DNA of 64,000 nt from Streptomyces polyasparticus (lineage in GTDB: Bacteria; Actinomycetota; Actinomycetes; Streptomycetales; Streptomycetaceae): contig NZ_JACTVJ010000001.1 in the NCBI RefSeq assembly GCF_014493765.1, positions 186,001 to 250,000 on the forward strand. Direction: 5' to 3'. Under the pieces are notes generated by a model that was given only the letters and a program-made list of their open reading frames with translations, had not been told where the DNA came from and ran no database searches. Positions 60,482-64,000 of this stretch are shown here, piece by piece. Position 1 is the stretch's first letter; each line of letters starts with the position of its first letter. Both the position numbers and the translations under genes were made by a program.

Positions 60482-61209
60482 GAGCCGACCTTCTCCCAGC
60501 CGCGCCGCGTCGGACGCTGGGCCGCGGCCTGCTTCGGATCCCGGCTGCGGTACACCACGTACGGGCGGAAGAGGTACTTCAGCGGGGCGCTGAACATGTG
60601 CACCAGGCGCGAGAAGGGGATCAACAAGAAGAGGCCGAGACCGAAGATCACATGCAGCTGGAAGGCGGCCGGTGCCTGGCCCATCAGGGCGTAGTCCGGC
60701 TGGAAGGTGAACAGCGAGCGGAACCACAGCGAGACGCCCTCGCGGTAGTTGTAATCGCCCATCGCCCCGGTCGAGTTGAGCAGCGTGGCCACGATCCCGA
60801 GCGTCATCGCGCCGAGCAGGAACGTGTACATCAGATGGTCGCTGCGCAGAGTCGCCTGCTTCACCGCGGGCACGGTGAAGCGGCGGTGGACCAGGATGCC
60901 GATGCCCGCCGCCGCCGCGAGACCCGCCACCGACCCGGTGCTCACGGCGAGCAGGTGGTACGTGTGGTCGCTGAGCCCCACCGCGTCGGTCCAGGTCTTG
61001 GGGATGAGCAGCCCGACCACATGCCCGACGACCACGAACGCCATCCCGAAGTGGAACAGCGGCGAGCCGATGCGGAGCAGCCGGGACTCGTGGACCTGCG
61101 TGGAGTGCGTGGTCCAGCCGAAGCGGTCGTAGCGCGCCCGCCAGATCAGGCCCGCGACCAGGAGCACGACGACGAGATAGGGGAAGACTCCCCACAGGAT
61201 CAGGTCCAT
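60478..61209 (-). CDS. narI: Respiratory nitrate reductase gamma subunit (cytochrome b)
   Basis: 243 aa from ATG 61209, sharing one base with the narJ stop (TGATG). Five membrane helices; heme-ligand histidines in FHFGMAFVVVGHVVGL and in the FQLHVIFGLGLFLLIPFSRLVH motif, as in NarI. It accepts electrons from menaquinol at the outer face and passes them through two b hemes to NarH. Full-length for the family. Confidence 0.95.
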   Translation of the reverse strand: MDLILWGVFPYLVVVLLVAGLIWRARYDRFGWTTHSTQVHESRLLRIGSPLFHFGMAFVVVGHVVGLLIPKTWTDAVGLSDHTYHLLAVSTGSVAGLAAAAGIGILVHRRFTVPAVKQATLRSDHLMYTFLLGAMTLGIVATLLNSTGAMGDYNYREGVSLWFRSLFTFQPDYALMGQAPAAFQLHVIFGLGLFLLIPFSRLVHMFSAPLKYLFRPYVVYRSRDPKQAAAQRPTRRGWEKVGS

Positions 61210-61859
61210 CAGGCCGGGGTCCTTTCCAACGGCATGGCGGGCCAGGGGAGTTCGACACCCGGCCCGAAGGGTTCCAGCGGATCGGAGAGCCCGACGCTCT
61301 CGTGCTGCGGGCCGCGCTTGGCGAGCGCCTTCGCCTCGGCCTTCGTCTCGGGGGACGGGCCCGGCAGCGTGGCACAGACCGCTTCGAGGACCCGCGCGTA
61401 CGGGGTGTCGGCGGCGGTCACGGCCAGGCGGAGCAGTTCGAGCCCGGCGCGGTGCTCCTCGAGGAGCAGGGTGCCGGCCTCGGGGTGCAGGGCCGCGAAC
61501 TCCAGGGCCACGGGCAGGAAGTCGGGGAGCTCCTCGCTCGCGAACTCCAGACCGAAGTCCCGGTAGATCCGCTTCATACGGACCAGGGAGAGCCCGCGGT
61601 TGCGGGTGTCGCCGTCCGTCCACCAGGTCAGGTACAGGCAGCGGCGGTTACGGGTGTCGAACATGTCGGTGTAGTGCGCGGCCAGCTCCAGCTCCGGCGT
61701 CACCCGGGCGTACGAGAGGAACTCCCCGATGAGGCGGGCCGGTTCGGGGGCCGCCCCGGCGAGGGCCTCCTCGTATCGCGGGAGTTCTGTGTGCAGGCGT
61801 GCGTCCGGGTACTGGAGGAGTCGGCCGGCGACCAGGCGTACAACGGCATCGGGGGTCAT
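61209..61859 (-). CDS. narJ: Nitrate reductase molybdenum cofactor assembly chaperone
   Basis: 216 aa from ATG 61859, ATGA overlap with narH. All-helical TorD/NarJ family protein with VVRLVAGRLLQYPDARLH at the start, HYTDMFDTRNRRCLYLTWWTDGDTRNRG (the family signature) and LPDFLPVALEFAA. It binds apo-NarG and helps insert the Mo cofactor and Fe-S clusters, without being part of the final complex. The C-terminal ~40 residues are longer and charged. Confidence 0.94.
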   Translation of the reverse strand: MTPDAVVRLVAGRLLQYPDARLHTELPRYEEALAGAAPEPARLIGEFLSYARVTPELELAAHYTDMFDTRNRRCLYLTWWTDGDTRNRGLSLVRMKRIYRDFGLEFASEELPDFLPVALEFAALHPEAGTLLLEEHRAGLELLRLAVTAADTPYARVLEAVCATLPGPSPETKAEAKALAKRGPQHESVGLSDPLEPFGPGVELPWPAMPLERTPA

Positions 61860-63382
61860 GCGCTCCTCCGCGTCGGGGAGAGGTTGAGGAGGGGACGGCT
61901 GTCGCAGAGGGCCTCGGCGGACACGGGGCAGGAGTCATCCAGCGGATGGGTGTCCGCCAGCGCGTCCGCGTCCGCGCGCGCCGCCGTCGGGATCACGTAC
62001 CGGTCCTCGTACTTGGCGACCGCGAGCAGCCGGCACATGTCCTCGATCTCCTGCCCGGTCAGCCCGACCGCGGCCGCGATCGACTCGTCGCGCGGCTGCC
62101 CCAGATTGACCCGGCGCATGTACGCGCGCATCGCGGCCATCCGCCGGAGCACCGCGTCGACCACGTACGTGTCACCGGCCGCGAGCACCTCGGCGAGGTA
62201 CTCGACCGGGATGCGCATCGCGTCGATCGCGCCGAAGAGATTGCCCGCGTCCTCGCCGTCGCTGCCGGTCGCGGCGACCGCGTCGACCACCGGCGAGAGC
62301 GGCGGGACGTACCAGACCATCGGCATGGTGCGGTACTCCGGGTGCAGCGGCAGTGCGACCTGGTAGGTGGCGATCAGGTCGTGGACGGGGGAGCGACGGG
62401 CGGCGTCCAGCCACTCCTCCGTTATACCCGCAGCCTTCGCCGCCGCCTGGACCGCCGGGTCGTGCGGATCGAGGAAGGCGCCCAACTGGGCCGGGTACAG
62501 GTCGTGTTCGTCCTCGACCGCAGCGGCTTCGGTCACCTTGTCGGCGTCGTACAGCATCACGCCGAGGTAGCGCATCCGGCCCACACAGGTCTCCGAGCAC
62601 ACGGTCGGCAGCCCGACCTCCACGCGCGGGAAGCAGAAGGTGCACTTCTCGGCCTTGCCGGTGGAGTGGTTGAAGTAGACCTTCTTGTACGGGCAGGAGG
62701 ACACGCACATCCGCCAGCCGCGGCACTGGTCCTGATCGACCAGGACGATGCCGTCCTCCACGTGCTTGTACATCGCGCCGGACGGACAGGCCGACACACA
62801 GGCCGGGTTGAGGCAGTGCTCGCACACGCGCGGCAGATAGAACATGAAGCTCTTCTCGAACTCCATCCTGATCCGCTCGCCGACCTCGTCGCGGATCTTC
62901 TCGATGATCGGGTCCTTGACGGCGTGCTCGGGCGCGCCGCCCAGGTTGTCCTCCCAGTTGGGACCCCACTCGATCTTGTCGATCGGCTCACCCGTGACCT
63001 GGCTGACCGGGCGCGCGACGGGCAGGTCGTCGCCGGCGGGGGCCTCGGTGAGGTTCTTGTACTCGTACGTCCAGGGCTGGTAGTAGTCCTCGATCTGCGG
63101 CATCTCGGGGTTGGCGAAGATCTGCCCGAGGCGCTTGGCCTTGCCGCCCGCCTTGAGGCGCAGACGTCCGGAGCGGGTGCGCTCCCAGCCGCCCTTCCAC
63201 TTCTCCTGGTCCTCCCAGCGCCGGGGGTATCCCTGGCCGGGCAGCGTCTCGACGTTGTTGAACCAGACGTACTCGGTGCCCTTGCGGTTGGTCCACGCCT
63301 GCTTGCAGGTGACCGAGCAGGTGTGGCAGCCGATGCACTTGTCGAGGTTCATGACCATGGCTACCTGTGCCATTACGCGCAT
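61856..63382 (-). CDS. narH: Respiratory nitrate reductase beta subunit (iron-sulfur)
   Basis: 508 aa from ATG 63382 (GGAG about 10 nt upstream; a later ATG at 63373 is also in frame). Four Cys clusters are present: CIGCHTCSVTC (16-26), CEHCLNPACVSACP, CRGWRMCVSSCPYKK and CTFC...CSETCVGR. The Trp replacing a Cys in CRGWRMC marks the [3Fe-4S] cluster, a NarH hallmark. It relays electrons from NarI to NarG on the cytoplasmic side. Translation starts 4 nt after the narG stop; the unit is one operon. Confidence 0.96.
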   Translation of the reverse strand: MRVMAQVAMVMNLDKCIGCHTCSVTCKQAWTNRKGTEYVWFNNVETLPGQGYPRRWEDQEKWKGGWERTRSGRLRLKAGGKAKRLGQIFANPEMPQIEDYYQPWTYEYKNLTEAPAGDDLPVARPVSQVTGEPIDKIEWGPNWEDNLGGAPEHAVKDPIIEKIRDEVGERIRMEFEKSFMFYLPRVCEHCLNPACVSACPSGAMYKHVEDGIVLVDQDQCRGWRMCVSSCPYKKVYFNHSTGKAEKCTFCFPRVEVGLPTVCSETCVGRMRYLGVMLYDADKVTEAAAVEDEHDLYPAQLGAFLDPHDPAVQAAAKAAGITEEWLDAARRSPVHDLIATYQVALPLHPEYRTMPMVWYVPPLSPVVDAVAATGSDGEDAGNLFGAIDAMRIPVEYLAEVLAAGDTYVVDAVLRRMAAMRAYMRRVNLGQPRDESIAAAVGLTGQEIEDMCRLLAVAKYEDRYVIPTAARADADALADTHPLDDSCPVSAEALCDSRPLLNLSPTRRSA

Positions 63383-63386
63383 GGGA

Positions 63387-64000
63387 CTAGAACTCCACAT
63401 CCTGGTTGCGGCGGCGGATGACAGTGACCTCGTCGCGCTGGTTACCGGTCGGGCCGAGGTAGTTGAAGGCCCAGGTCAACTGGGCGTAGCCGCCCACGAG
63501 ATGGGTGGGCTTGAGCATGATCCGGGTCAGCGAGTTGTGGATACCGCCGCGCCTGCCGGTCTTCTCCGTCTTCGGCACACCGACCGTGCGCTCCTGCGCG
63601 TGGTTCATGTACACCGTGCCGGGCGGCATCTTGTGCGAGACGATCGCGCGGGCCGTGATCACGCCGTTGCGGTTGACCGCCTCGATCCAGTCGTTGTCCT
63701 TGACCCCGATGGACTCGGCGTCCTGCGGCGACATCCACACCGTCTGACCGCCGCGGCCGAGCGTCATCATGAACAGGTTGTCCTGGTACTGGCTGTGGAT
63801 CGCCCACTTGTTGTGCGGGGTCAGATACCGCACGGCGACCGACTTCTCCTCCACGGTGCCGAGCTTCGGCTCCCCGTACAGCCGGTTCATGTCCAGCGGC
63901 GGCTTGTACGTGGGCAGCGCCTCGCCGACCTCGTGGATCCAGTCGTGGTCGAGGAAGAAGTGCTGGCGTCCGGTGAGGGTGTGCCAGGGCTTGAGGTGCT
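63387..64000 (-). CDS. narG: Respiratory nitrate reductase alpha subunit, C-terminal part
   Basis: The window cuts this gene; about 204 C-terminal residues are seen, ending at TAG 63387-63389. Segments such as GRQHFFLDHDW, YLTPHNKWAIHSQYQDNLFM, GGQTVWMSPQDAESIGVKDNDW and GGIHNSLTRIMLKPTH fit the Mo-bisMGD binding end of NarG. The N-terminal Fe-S motif and Mo-ligand region lie outside the window. It catalyses nitrate to nitrite in the cytoplasm, with NarH and NarI. Confidence 0.95.
   Translation of the reverse strand, partial: HLKPWHTLTGRQHFFLDHDWIHEVGEALPTYKPPLDMNRLYGEPKLGTVEEKSVAVRYLTPHNKWAIHSQYQDNLFMMTLGRGGQTVWMSPQDAESIGVKDNDWIEAVNRNGVITARAIVSHKMPPGTVYMNHAQERTVGVPKTEKTGRRGGIHNSLTRIMLKPTHLVGGYAQLTWAFNYLGPTGNQRDEVTVIRRRNQDVEF

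Overview
This window is chromosomal DNA from a high-GC actinomycete, almost certainly a Streptomyces. The evidence is the strong G/C third-position bias, GTG/TTG starts, ATGA/GTGA-coupled operons, and a run of small proteins and domains typical of Streptomyces (DUF3107, DUF3152, DUF1707, the 50-aa MRFEIMRL protein, DUF6758). No prophage, IS element, CRISPR array, tRNA or rRNA was found.

Layout. (1) 1-23773 is a housekeeping block: the end of an HtrA-like protease, tatB, mrp, a DUF1003/MgtE-CBS pair, CorA, a PHP phosphoesterase, MarC, a NYN-domain protein, an ankyrin/HEAT pair separated only by an in-frame stop, a DEAD-box helicase, a ferritin-like protein, DUF3107, a TetR regulator, an alpha/beta hydrolase and a DUF3152 metzincin-like protein. 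(2) 23867-29439 is a peptide-type ABC importer operon preceded by a Cys-containing leader peptide with its own promoter. (3) 29682-35050 holds a PelF-like glycosyltransferase, a polytopic membrane protein, an NAD-dependent epimerase and a spherulin-4 (GH135-type) protein. This mix resembles fungal galactosaminogalactan and bacterial Pel polysaccharide loci and is the best candidate for an undescribed system. moeZ follows. (4) 36453-47466 is a xylose/xyloside catabolic island: ROK regulator, GH1, sugar ABC importer, xylA, and divergent xylB with a GH31 alpha-xylosidase whose catalytic residues align in number with E. coli YicI. The combination suits xyloglucan oligosaccharides. (5) 47598-57568 carries a methyltransferase, DUF1707 protein, serine beta-lactamase-like enzyme, formylglycine-generating-type protein, questin oxidase-like protein and three tandem Tap-like lipoprotein peptidases. 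(6) 57759-64000 (minus strand) is narG(partial)-narH-narJ-narI, a radical SAM/SPASM protein coupled to narI, and a HemY-type oxidase, suggesting a link between nitrate respiration and heme or porphyrin chemistry.

The non-coding DNA is unusual. Many intergenic gaps carry a different short tandem repeat (period 13-34 bp) with no spacers. Some are visibly built from the adjacent gene end or terminator. A ~75-nt dispersed element occurs three times, and a second hairpin element supplies the C-terminus of a small membrane protein. Coordinates are exact where start and stop codons could be checked; uncertain starts are stated. All functional calls rest on reading motifs and family recall; no database search was possible.
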